From positions 1 through 64,000 of the forward strand of contig CAJUGL010000012.1 of the NCBI GenBank assembly GCA_910586515.1: DNA of 64,000 bases, given 5' to 3'. Source of the DNA: an uncultured Acetatifactor sp. (lineage in GTDB: Bacteria > Bacillota > Clostridia > Lachnospirales > Lachnospiraceae). Below the pieces are notes generated by a model. The model ran no database searches. It was not told the origin of the DNA and worked only from the letters and a program-made list of their open reading frames with translations. This document shows, one piece after another, positions 25,461-33,342 of the stretch. The position numbers and the translations under genes are program-made. Numbering within the stretch: position 1 is the stretch's first letter; each line of letters opens with the position of its first letter.

Positions 25461-27725
25461 ATGACAGAAATGGAAATCGCATTAAGCGGATACTGCAAAA
25501 AAGACATTGCAAACAGCACTTATGAGGAACTTTACACAGCTCTGCTCCACATCGTGGAATCCGAGAGCCGGAAACGCATCCTGCCTGTAAAAGGCCGGAA
25601 GCTCTACTACATCTCCGCCGAATTCCTCATCGGCAAACTTCTGAGCAATAACCTGATCAATCTGGGGCTCTATGACCAGGTAAAGGACTGCCTGGAAGCC
25701 CACGGAAAATCCATGGCAGAACTGGAAGAAACGGAGCCCGAACCCAGTCTGGGCAACGGCGGCCTGGGCCGTCTGGCCGCCTGCTTCCTGGATTCCGTAG
25801 CCACCCTGAACCTGCCCGGAGACGGCATTGGCTTACGGTATCACTGCGGCCTCTTCCATCAGAATTTCAAAAACGGCCTTCAGAGCGAAACGCCGGATTT
25901 CTGGCTTGGAGACCATGACTGGGCAGTAAAAACCGAGAAAACCTACCCTGTCTCCCTGGCCGGAACCGACTACACCGCAAGACTCTACCGGATCGCTGTC
26001 ACCGGCTACGAAGGCCGCACCAACTTCCTGAACCTGTTTGACTTAGACACCGTGGACCAGTCCCTGATCGGAGAAGGCATCGCCTTTGACAAGACGGACA
26101 TCGCCAAAAACCTGACGCTGTTTCTCTATCCAGACGACAGCGACGACAACGGACGCCTCCTGCGAATCTATCAGCAGTACCTGATGGTCAGCGCCGGAGC
26201 ACAGATGATTCTGGAAGAATGCATGGAACGGGGCAGCGACCTTCACGACCTGTATGACTATGCTGCCGTCCAGATCAACGACACCCACCCCTCCATGGTG
26301 ATTCCGGAGCTGATCCGGCTGCTGTGCGAAAAAGACATTGACTTCGACGAGGCCGTGGAAATTGTCACAAAGGTTTGCGCCTACACCAACCACACCATAC
26401 TGGCGGAAGCCCTGGAAAAATGGCCCAGACGTTACCTGGAGACAGTGGTTCCCCAGTTGATGCCCATAATCGAAAAACTGGATGTTCTTGTACGCACAAA
26501 GGTGGACGATGTCTCCACCGCCATCATTGACGCCCACAATACCATCCACATGGCCCACATGGACATCCACTTTACCCACAGCACCAACGGAGTGGCCGCC
26601 CTCCACACGGAGATCCTTAAAAACAGCGAGCTGAACAATTTTTACCGGCTCTATCCGGAAAAATTCAACAACAAAACCAATGGCATCACCTTCCGCAGAT
26701 GGCTTCTGAAATGCAACCCGGAGCTCACTGCCTTCCTTGAAAGCCTTATCGGCCCCGGCTTCAAAAAGGATGCCTCCCAACTGGAAAAACTGGCTGCTTT
26801 CGCCTCCGACGAAAAGGTACTCCACAGACTTGCCCAGATCAAACAGGCCAACAAGGAAGCCCTGGCCCAGTGGCTGAAGCGCACCCAGAATATTGCCCTG
26901 ACCCCGGACAGCCTTTTTGCCATCCAGTCCAAGAGGCTCCACGAGTACAAGCGGCAGCAGCTGAACCTCCTGTACCTGATCCACCAGTACTTTGAGATCA
27001 AGGCCGGACATCTGCCCCTGGTACCCCTTACCGCAATCTTCGGCGCCAAGGCTGCCCCTGCCTACACCATTGCCAAGGATATCATCCACGGGCTGCTGAC
27101 CCTGTCAAAGGTCATCGCCTCCGACCCGGCAGTATCCAAATGGCTGCAGATTGTGTTTATCGAGAACTACAATGTAACCGCCGCGGAGAAAATGATTCCC
27201 GCCTGCGATCTTTCGGAACAGATCAGCCTGGCCTCCAAGGAAGCCTCCGGCACGGGAAACATGAAATTCATGCTGAACGGCGCCCTGACCCTGGGCACCA
27301 TGGACGGAGCCAATGTGGAGATAGCCGAAGCAGTGGGCAGCGAAAATATCTATATCTTCGGCCAGAGCAGCGCCCAGGTCATCCGCAGATACGAAAACGG
27401 AAGCTACTGCGCCCGGGAATGGTATGAGAGCGACCCCAATATCCGCCGGGCCGTGGACTTCCTCACCGGCAGGGAAATGCTCTCCCTGGGCAGCAGCGAG
27501 CATCTCGGCCGCCTGCGCCATGAGCTGATCAGCAAAGACTGGTTCCAGACACTGCCCGACTTCAATGCCTACGTGGTACGCAAGAACCAGGCCCTGAACG
27601 ATTACGCCGTGAATCCCTCTGACTGGACCAGAAGGGCTTTGATCAATATCAGCAAAGCCGGTTTCTTCTCCTCCGACCGCACCATTGCGGAATACAACCA
27701 GGATATCTGGCATCTGGGCGAGTAA
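25461..27725 (+). CDS. glgP: glycogen/maltodextrin phosphorylase
   Basis: This 754-residue enzyme releases glucose 1-phosphate from alpha-1,4-glucans using pyridoxal phosphate. It shows the glucan/phosphate region LGNGGLGRLAACFLDSVA, the KRLHEYKRQQLN motif and the PLP signature EASGTGNMKFMLNGALTLG with Lys602. The length is shorter than E. coli GlgP (about 815) and fits the clostridial form. The site AAAAAGGAG precedes the ATG. The leader has a hairpin, AGGTTC ... GAACCT (25326-25354). A clear terminator follows the gene. Confidence 0.96.
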   Translation: MTEMEIALSGYCKKDIANSTYEELYTALLHIVESESRKRILPVKGRKLYYISAEFLIGKLLSNNLINLGLYDQVKDCLEAHGKSMAELEETEPEPSLGNGGLGRLAACFLDSVATLNLPGDGIGLRYHCGLFHQNFKNGLQSETPDFWLGDHDWAVKTEKTYPVSLAGTDYTARLYRIAVTGYEGRTNFLNLFDLDTVDQSLIGEGIAFDKTDIAKNLTLFLYPDDSDDNGRLLRIYQQYLMVSAGAQMILEECMERGSDLHDLYDYAAVQINDTHPSMVIPELIRLLCEKDIDFDEAVEIVTKVCAYTNHTILAEALEKWPRRYLETVVPQLMPIIEKLDVLVRTKVDDVSTAIIDAHNTIHMAHMDIHFTHSTNGVAALHTEILKNSELNNFYRLYPEKFNNKTNGITFRRWLLKCNPELTAFLESLIGPGFKKDASQLEKLAAFASDEKVLHRLAQIKQANKEALAQWLKRTQNIALTPDSLFAIQSKRLHEYKRQQLNLLYLIHQYFEIKAGHLPLVPLTAIFGAKAAPAYTIAKDIIHGLLTLSKVIASDPAVSKWLQIVFIENYNVTAAEKMIPACDLSEQISLASKEASGTGNMKFMLNGALTLGTMDGANVEIAEAVGSENIYIFGQSSAQVIRRYENGSYCAREWYESDPNIRRAVDFLTGREMLSLGSSEHLGRLRHELISKDWFQTLPDFNAYVVRKNQALNDYAVNPSDWTRRALINISKAGFFSSDRTIAEYNQDIWHLGE

Positions 27726-27789
27726 ATATATAAAAACCATACCAAAAACCGTTAAGTTATCATCAATAAACTATCCTTTCAAAAATTAC

Positions 27790-27835
27790 AGGGCTGCCGC
27801 CTGCTTGTACTTTCCTGCGGCAGCTCTTTCTCTTT
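27790..27835 (+). terminator. intrinsic terminator of glgP
   Basis: AGGGCTGCCGC pairs with GCGGCAGCTCT, followed by TTCTCTTTT. It lies about 65 bases after the glgP stop. Confidence 0.8.
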
Positions 27836-27901
27836 TGCCGCTATTCGCATGTACCTGTGAACGGAATCAACCGTAAGGGCTGTCTGCCGTTACAACAAAA
27901 C

Positions 27902-27950
27902 GTTACTGTTCACTCCGTTCACAGTAACTGAGGCACCTGTGAACAGTAAC
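27902..27950. repeat. 49-bp palindromic element, variant family
   Basis: Perfect 12-bp inverted ends GTTACTGTTCAC (27902-27913) and GTGAACAGTAAC (27939-27950) differ at three positions from the GTAACAGTTCAG ends of the main family. The flanks AACAAAAC (27894-27901) and GACAAAAC (27951-27958) match at 7 of 8 positions, consistent with an 8-bp target duplication. Confidence 0.65.
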
Positions 27951-27990
27951 GACAAAACAACACAAACAACAGTTCGAAAAGAAAATACAC

Positions 27991-28019
27991 TTGACAGAAC
28001 CTGAATTATCCCTTATTCT
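27991..28019 (+). promoter_or_regulatory. promoter before the Rpn nuclease gene
   Basis: TTGACA (27991-27996) and TATTCT (28014-28019) are separated by 17 bp and precede the gene at 28188 with a leader of about 160 bases. Confidence 0.65.
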
Positions 28020-28187
28020 AAAAACAGTGGAACCAGAGAGATCTGTATTCCGATCTGAAATTCGGTATTTCTAAAGTTGAATGGCGTTTCTGCTGTTTTC
28101 ACCGAGAAGAGAACTTTATAGGAGATGGAAAAGGCAGGAACTTTATTATTTCGAGTGTTTCCTGCCTGAAGGAACAGGAGGGAACCT

Positions 28188-29291
28188 ATGGGAAAGGAAA
28201 ATGATGCGCTGCTGTCCTATCTGGAGGACAATATGCGCTTTGCGGATCTGTTTAACTGTTTTTATTTCGGGGGCAGGCAGGTGGTGAAAGTCAAAGATCT
28301 GGAGCAGGCTTCCGAACTATATCCCCCTGACGAAAAGGCCGGACAAAAAGGTCCCCGTATCCGGGACATCAAGAAGCGCCTGCTCTCCGGAGGATGGCTG
28401 AAGCTTCTGGCCGTGGAGGCGCAAAGTGAAATCAGCTATGCCATGCCCTGGCGGGTCATGGACTACGACTGCCGGGAATACGGTCAGCAGATCCGCCAAA
28501 TCCAAAGAAAGAACCGGGACGCGGATGCTGCCGGGCGGCTTCAGAACCGTACTGCAGATGCTGCTATCCAAAGGCCTTCTCCCGTCTATGGGGATGCCGG
28601 AGAACGCCTGGGACAATTCCGTAGAGAAGACCGCATTGCCCCCGTTTATACCCTGTGTCTGTACCATGGCACAGAAGAATGGAACGGACCCAGAAGCCTG
28701 ATGGACATGATGGATTTCGGCCCGGAAGCTCCAGGCTCAGAAAGCCAGACATGGAAAAACTGGTTTGCGGATTATCCCATGCGTCTGATATGTGCCAACG
28801 AGCCTACAGAAAAGGGCATCTTTCGGACCTCACTGGGAATCCTGTTCGCCCTGCTGCCTTACAGAAAGGACAAATCAGGTCTGCGCAGGCTCCTGGAGCG
28901 GGAGACGGCTTACCGGAATATGGACGAGGAAACAGCCCGGACAGTCAGTGTCCTTATGGGCATAAAATCCTTTATGAAGAAAACGGAGAACTACAGGGAA
29001 GGAGATGGATACAATATGTGCAAAGCGATTCAGGATATGATGGAAGACAGCAGAATGGAAGGCTGGGAAGCCGGCGAAAAGGCCGGTTGGGAAAAAGGTG
29101 AAAAAGTTGGTTGGGAAAAAGGCGAAAAAGCCCGGGAAGATGCCAGAATAAAAGAAGAAGCGAAAGGAATCCGTATCTTCATTCAGTCCAACCGGGACGA
29201 CGGAGCTGCCGATGAGATCATTGCAGACAAGCTGCAGAAATATTATGCCATGTCAGCCCAGAACGCATGGGCAGCATTGAGCAGGGAATAG
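28188..29291 (+). CDS. Rpn family recombination-promoting nuclease/putative transposase
   Basis: This is a 367-residue protein of the transposase-like PD-(D/E)XK Rpn family, related to YhgA-type proteins. It has LFNCFYFGGRQVVKVKDLEQ near the start, LKLLAVEAQSEISYAMPWRVMDYD as the nuclease core, LYHGTEEWNGPRSLMDMMDF in the middle, and a coiled tail with repeats of GWEKGEK. The segment around residues 113-135 (QNRTADAAIQRPSPVYGDAG) is unlike relatives I know and may reflect compensated frameshifts. CAGGAGGG precedes the ATG. A truncated relative lies at 5746. Members are linked to DNA cleavage and recombination; activity here is untested. Confidence 0.75.
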   Translation: MGKENDALLSYLEDNMRFADLFNCFYFGGRQVVKVKDLEQASELYPPDEKAGQKGPRIRDIKKRLLSGGWLKLLAVEAQSEISYAMPWRVMDYDCREYGQQIRQIQRKNRDADAAGRLQNRTADAAIQRPSPVYGDAGERLGQFRREDRIAPVYTLCLYHGTEEWNGPRSLMDMMDFGPEAPGSESQTWKNWFADYPMRLICANEPTEKGIFRTSLGILFALLPYRKDKSGLRRLLERETAYRNMDEETARTVSVLMGIKSFMKKTENYREGDGYNMCKAIQDMMEDSRMEGWEAGEKAGWEKGEKVGWEKGEKAREDARIKEEAKGIRIFIQSNRDDGAADEIIADKLQKYYAMSAQNAWAALSRE

Positions 29292-29473
29292 CGCTGGGTC
29301 ATCCGGGACAGACAGCACATCCTCCAGTGCCCGACGGAGAAGTATAACATCTTTTCCGGCAAAGCTATCGACCAACAGAAGCAGGAGATCCAGCGGCAGA
29401 AGAAACGCAGGGCGGAAGCGGAAGACTCTGTTCGGATTGAACAAAAGCGCCGTCAAAGCTGCCGGGTGTATAT
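29292..29473 (+). other. open but uninitiated frame after the Rpn gene
   Basis: The same reading frame continues after the TAG stop for about 60 codons (RWVIRDRQHILQCPTEKYN, then a charged IDQQKQEIQRQKKRRAEAE stretch) up to the terminator hairpin and beyond. It lacks a start and a ribosome site. It is either a remnant fused behind the Rpn gene or chance coding. I do not recognise it. Confidence 0.3.
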
Positions 29474-29474
29474 A

Positions 29475-29536
29475 AAAAAGGCTTTTGCCGGAAGATATCG
29501 TACATTTCGATATTCTTCCGCAAAAGCCGATTTTTT
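29475..29536. terminator. bidirectional terminator
   Basis: A long stem (GGCTTTTGC and GGAAGATATCG pairing with CGATATTCTTCC and GCAAAAGCC) is flanked by A5 on the left and T6 on the right. It can end transcription of both the Rpn gene and the convergent surface protein gene. Confidence 0.85.
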
Positions 29537-29552
29537 ACCTGTCAGACAAAAC

Positions 29553-32081
29553 CTATCTGGTGAAATCGTAGGTTAATACCTTTCGTTTTGTCTCGTCCAC
29601 ATAACCTTCCTCATCAAAGCCGTACAGAACAATGGTCAGCGTATGCTTGCCTTCAGGTATGGTAATACCATTGTATATAGACAGGTTCAGCACATTGTTT
29701 TTCAAACCTCCCTCGGATCCTTCGGTCTTGTCAATCCCTAGTTTTCCGCTAACCCCGCTGATCTGTGTTTCATCATTCTCATAGTAAAACTCATCCAATG
29801 ATTTATCGAATACCACCTTCAGCGACTTATCACTCTTGACTGTCACACTGCTGATCTGAGGCCATTTATCCTCGTCCGGATCCGGGGCGGTGTAGGCGGG
29901 AATCTTCTTGTAGGTGTAAAAATCTTCCCGATTATCCCTGTTGTCCTCCGACGCGCAGCAGAACCATTGCCCTTCACGGACGCCCTTGACGGTGATATAG
30001 TTCAGGCCGTATCCCATCTCTTCTTTTGTACCATTGGCATAAATTGGTGAAGGATCCTTGCCTTCGATGGTCCCCGCTCCCTCTACCGTATCCTGAATTG
30101 CGTAATAGAGAAAACCCGCTTCGTTGGAGTTGACCGTGACCTTCACTGTAGTCTCATCTACCCATTCAAAATCCCATATGCTGACCTGAGGCGCCTCCAG
30201 ATCAAGGTAGCACGTACCCTTCAGCTGTGTGCCGTCCTTCATATTGATCAGTATCGTATAGGTATTATTGCCCTTGGGTATCGTTCCCCTCTTCATATAC
30301 ACACGGTAAGTCTTGTTATCTGAGGTAGTGACCTCTCCCAGCTCTGTCTCGTTCAGCGGGCAGCTTATGTTAAACTGCTCCAGGGTCAGAGCTTCCGAAG
30401 TGGCGGTTTCCAGCTCTATCTCGAAGCCGTAGAGATATTCGTTTACGTTCAGCTTCTCGGCAAACGCCTTCGCTCCCTTGATCGCTTCTGCCGTCTCCTC
30501 ATGGATATCGCTGCCTATGGAAAGGCTGTTTACCAGTGTTGAGATTCCCTCCGTATTGACGGCCACATAATACAGGGTATAAGACACGCCCTCAGTCAGG
30601 CCGGTGACGGTAATGGTATTCTCATGCTGCGCCATCTCCGTCTTTATACCGCTCTTTTTAATTTCTTCTTCTGTAAGTTCCCCTGTTTCGCTCACTTCCA
30701 TCAGGGAAGCCTCCGCACGCGCCACATTCTTCGGATTTTCCCTCAACACATAATAAAACTCACCCGGTTCGTTGGAATTAAAGGAAATCCTGGCTTCCGT
30801 TGCGCTGACGCGGACAGCATTAATGCCCGAAATCTGCGCGCAGTCCGTCCTGTAGGTAAACACCTTGGAAATTGCCGTTCCGTCAGGAAGAGTGATCTGT
30901 AAATCATATTCCTGGTCCTTGTAATAGGTAGTGGACAGATTATACACCATATTATCCTCGGTGGACACGGACATAATCGTCATGTCAGAACCGCCGCTGT
31001 TGCATATGATACTGAACGCTTCCAAAGTAAGGGGCTGTTCCGTCTTCTGGTTTAAGGTGACCCGGATATGGCCTTTTCCTGTAACCTCCACACTCTGAAT
31101 CATAAATTCCACCGGCGCCGGTGTTGAAGGCTCCTCTGTGGGAATCGGCTCCTGTGTAGGCATAGGTGTCTCCGTGGGAACGGGGGGCTCCGTGGGAGCA
31201 GGCGTCTCCGTAGGCACCGGTGTCTCGGTGGGCGCGGGGGTCTCTGTAGGCACTGGCGTCTCGGTGGGCGCAGGTGTCTCTGTAGGCACTGGTGTCTCTG
31301 TGGGGATAGGTGTCTCTGTAGGCACCGGTGTCTCTGTAGGCACTGGCTCTTCCGTTGGCGCAGGCTCCTCGGTGGGCACCGGTGTCTCTGTAGGCACTGG
31401 CTCTTCCGTTGGCATCGGCTCCTCGGTGGGCATCGGCTCTTCCGTTGGCATCGGCTCCTCAGTGGGCGCAGGTTCCTCTGTCGGTATAGGCTCCTCCGTA
31501 GGCACAGGTTCCTCCCAGTCATCCTCCGGCGCAGGTTCCGTCCACTGTTCTTCTTCAGCTCTCACCACGGCTTCGCTTCTTGCTTCTCTGCCTTCCTGCT
31601 TCCCGTATTTCCCATAATGTTTGTAAGCAGACAGAATATCATCTCCAAAGGCCGCCTTCAAATCCTCGTATCTTTCAAGATAATCCACAGGGTCAAAGCC
31701 GGTGCCGCTGTCCCTGTGCTCAAAAGCTCCATAGGTAAGATAATGCTCAATATAAGCATCCCAGTCATCACCGAACGCATCCTGAAGGTCCTGGTACTTC
31801 TCCTTATATTTGACTACATCTATCATTTCGTTCATTACACGGCCCTCTGAAAGCCCATACTTTTTGAAATGCCTTAACAGAGACGCCCTGTTATAACCAT
31901 ATGCCTCCTTAAGATCCGGATACATATCCGCATAGTAGCGTTCGTCAAAAACGTCTTCTATGCCTACCGCTTCCACATATGCGGTACTGCTCAGCAATAC
32001 CCCCCCTGCAGTCACGGCAATGACAGCTCTCTTTCCGTTTTTGGCGGCTTTTTCCAGCCTTTTCCTGATTTCTTCTCTCAT
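29553..32081 (-). CDS. large surface-exposed repeat protein with Pro-Thr-Glu stalk
   Basis: This 842-residue exported protein begins with a signal segment (residues about 18-38, AVIAVTAGGVLLSSTAYVEA). Three repeats of about 38 residues follow (YYADMYPDLKEAYGYN ... HFKKYGLSEGR; KYQDLQDAFGDD; RYEDLKAAFGDD), a module common in lachnospiral cell-surface proteins. A stalk of about 22 six-residue units of PTEEPx/PTETPx comes next (about residues 190-325). Several beta-rich Ig/FN3-like domains complete it. No LPXTG signal or C-terminal membrane segment is visible, so the attachment mode is unclear. AAAGGAGG precedes the ATG. A role in adhesion or the cell wall is only inferred. Confidence 0.82.
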   Translation of the reverse strand: MREEIRKRLEKAAKNGKRAVIAVTAGGVLLSSTAYVEAVGIEDVFDERYYADMYPDLKEAYGYNRASLLRHFKKYGLSEGRVMNEMIDVVKYKEKYQDLQDAFGDDWDAYIEHYLTYGAFEHRDSGTGFDPVDYLERYEDLKAAFGDDILSAYKHYGKYGKQEGREARSEAVVRAEEEQWTEPAPEDDWEEPVPTEEPIPTEEPAPTEEPMPTEEPMPTEEPMPTEEPVPTETPVPTEEPAPTEEPVPTETPVPTETPIPTETPVPTETPAPTETPVPTETPAPTETPVPTETPAPTEPPVPTETPMPTQEPIPTEEPSTPAPVEFMIQSVEVTGKGHIRVTLNQKTEQPLTLEAFSIICNSGGSDMTIMSVSTEDNMVYNLSTTYYKDQEYDLQITLPDGTAISKVFTYRTDCAQISGINAVRVSATEARISFNSNEPGEFYYVLRENPKNVARAEASLMEVSETGELTEEEIKKSGIKTEMAQHENTITVTGLTEGVSYTLYYVAVNTEGISTLVNSLSIGSDIHEETAEAIKGAKAFAEKLNVNEYLYGFEIELETATSEALTLEQFNISCPLNETELGEVTTSDNKTYRVYMKRGTIPKGNNTYTILINMKDGTQLKGTCYLDLEAPQVSIWDFEWVDETTVKVTVNSNEAGFLYYAIQDTVEGAGTIEGKDPSPIYANGTKEEMGYGLNYITVKGVREGQWFCCASEDNRDNREDFYTYKKIPAYTAPDPDEDKWPQISSVTVKSDKSLKVVFDKSLDEFYYENDETQISGVSGKLGIDKTEGSEGGLKNNVLNLSIYNGITIPEGKHTLTIVLYGFDEEGYVDETKRKVLTYDFTR
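31117..31520 (-). repeat. tandem 18-bp repeats coding PTEEPx
   Basis: About 22 copies of an 18-bp unit encode PTEEP or PTETP with a variable sixth residue (V, I, A or M). Copies are degenerate but in frame, so the number can change by recombination or slippage without breaking the gene. Confidence 0.85.
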
Positions 32082-32234
32082 TTTTTGGTTATCTTCCTCC
32101 TTTACTGCCCTTGCAAAATTGCCATGCAGACACGTCCTTACAGGACATTCAGTATCTGCTCTATGCTATATTAGGATAATGCTTTATTTTTCCAGTGTCA
32201 AGACCTTTTCAGACATTGCGGTTGTACATTTATT

Positions 32235-32293
32235 GTAACAGTTCAGACAGCCCCTCTCGCGAAGTCAAAATAGCGCTCTGTCTGAACGGTTAC
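32235..32293. repeat. 59-bp palindromic element, long variant
   Basis: GTAACAGTTCAGACAG (32235-32250) is inverted as CTGTCTGAACGGTTAC at 32278-32293 with one mismatch. The inner sequence CCCCTCTCGCGAAG is shared with the copy at 9530. The flanks do not show a clear 8-bp duplication. Confidence 0.7.
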
Positions 32294-32333
32294 GCATTGG
32301 GCAGAGAATAGCGCGGTTTTTCCGAAATCCATC

Positions 32334-32362
32334 TTGACAACGCTGCTGTTTTTTACTATAGT
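32334..32362 (+). promoter_or_regulatory. strong promoter before the 235-residue protein gene
   Basis: TTGACA (32334-32339) and TATAGT (32357-32362) are separated by exactly 17 bp. Confidence 0.75.
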
Positions 32363-32388
32363 AGAGTTGTGAATCGGGGAAGGCACCC

Positions 32389-32442
32389 ATTACAAAAAAC
32401 GGCATTCACAGAATTTACAGCAATTTACAGCAAAGGGGATGA
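32389..32442 (+). other. possible leader ORF duplicated from the following gene start
   Basis: The sequence GGGGAAGGCACCCATT followed by ACAAAAAAC (from 32377) repeats the start region of the next gene (GGGGATGATACCCATC then GCAAAAAAC, from 32435). From ATT at 32389 a 17-codon frame (TKNGIHRIYSNLQQRG) ends in TGA at 32440-32442, overlapping the next ATG (32439) as ATGA. Initiation would need an AUU codon, so this is tentative. Two AATTTACAG direct repeats lie inside, at 32412 and 32422. Confidence 0.3.
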
Positions 32443-33146
32443 TACCCATCGCAAAAAACATTCTTGTTGTAGATGAAGAGGGATACGAATATGAAGCGAC
32501 CTGGCCGAAACGGGCCAGAGGTCTTGTAAAAAATGGCAGGGCACGCTTCCTTTCAAAAAACAAGATATGTCTTGCGTGTCCGCCATGGATAGATATGGAG
32601 GATAACGAGATGACAAATATTATAATGACAGATATTCCGATAGAAAAGGACGCTATTGAAGCCTTCCGAACCGCAGTTGCAGCAGAAAACGAAGACAACA
32701 GAGCTTCGGAAGCCAGTATGGCAGAAGACCAACGCAGCAGCACAGAGGACACCGTCGGCGCAGAAAGCAATACCAGCTCCGAAAGCGGCCGAACCGCATT
32801 TCATACAGAAGCAGGCGGAATCGACATGGCCTATGTTTTCGACCAGATCAAAGCGATCCAGAGCAGCCGAACCGCATCTCATACAGAAGCAGGCGGAATC
32901 GATATGGCCTATGTTTTCGACCAGATCAGAGCGATCCAGAATCAGACCGACTATCTGCTTGCGGCAATAGATGGCCTTGTGGGTATGTCCGACGGTGAAA
33001 GCGGCGATACATATGCACCAGGGAATATCATGGGACAGGCAAAAGCCACGGCCTTCGGAGATGTGGTCCGATGCCGGGAAGCCACGAATCAGCAGCTGCT
33101 GAATTTCTATATGACCGTTTATAATGATTTGAAATCTCAAGCATAA
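32439..33146 (+). CDS. conserved lachnospiral protein with RRM-like N-terminal cap (function unknown)
   Basis: The first 50 residues (KNILVVDEEGYEYEATWPKRARGLVKNGRARF, interrupted here only for reading) form a block that I have seen at the start of many Lachnospiraceae hypothetical proteins. An acidic, disordered middle follows. Then come two tandem 26-residue copies (RTAFHTEAGGIDMAYVFDQI and RTASHTEAGGIDMAYVFDQI) and a helical C-terminus. The annotated ATG directly abuts AAAGGGG. The family start aligns better with an ATC codon at 32448, 9 bases from that site, so the true start is unsure. No membrane segment is seen. 'RRM-like' is only a shape guess. Confidence 0.6.
   Translation: MIPIAKNILVVDEEGYEYEATWPKRARGLVKNGRARFLSKNKICLACPPWIDMEDNEMTNIIMTDIPIEKDAIEAFRTAVAAENEDNRASEASMAEDQRSSTEDTVGAESNTSSESGRTAFHTEAGGIDMAYVFDQIKAIQSSRTASHTEAGGIDMAYVFDQIRAIQNQTDYLLAAIDGLVGMSDGESGDTYAPGNIMGQAKATAFGDVVRCREATNQQLLNFYMTVYNDLKSQA
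32788..32943 (+). repeat. tandem 78-bp duplication inside the gene
   Basis: Copies 32788-32865 and 32866-32943 are nearly identical, in frame (26 codons each), and encode the repeated FDQI segment. Confidence 0.85.
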
Positions 33147-33155
33147 GTGAATGTA

Positions 33156-33197
33156 GGATATCCGCTGAGGCAATACGCTTCCGCGGATATTCTTTCG
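33156..33197 (+). terminator. hairpin terminator
   Basis: GGATATCCGC pairs with GCGGATAT, followed by TCTTTCGTGT. It lies 10 bases after the stop of the preceding gene. The T-run is modest. Confidence 0.6.
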
Positions 33198-33342
33198 TGT
33201 GTTTGGGTACATATCCATACTGCGGACCGCACTGTTTGAAGATGCACACAAAACGTAAATACACCGAACTGCGGCATATAATCAGAGAGAAAGAGGTTAA
33301 CGCCTCTTGCTTATAAATTTTACAAGGGAGTGATTATTTATT

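Noticed and set aside
26043..27089. A 348-codon open frame on the minus strand
   Set aside because: Antisense shadow of glycogen phosphorylase.
31138..31617. A 159-codon Gly-Val repeat frame on the plus strand, or a CRISPR-like array
   Set aside because: It is the complement of the PTEEPx codons of the surface protein. Units are only 18 bp without spacers, so it is not CRISPR.
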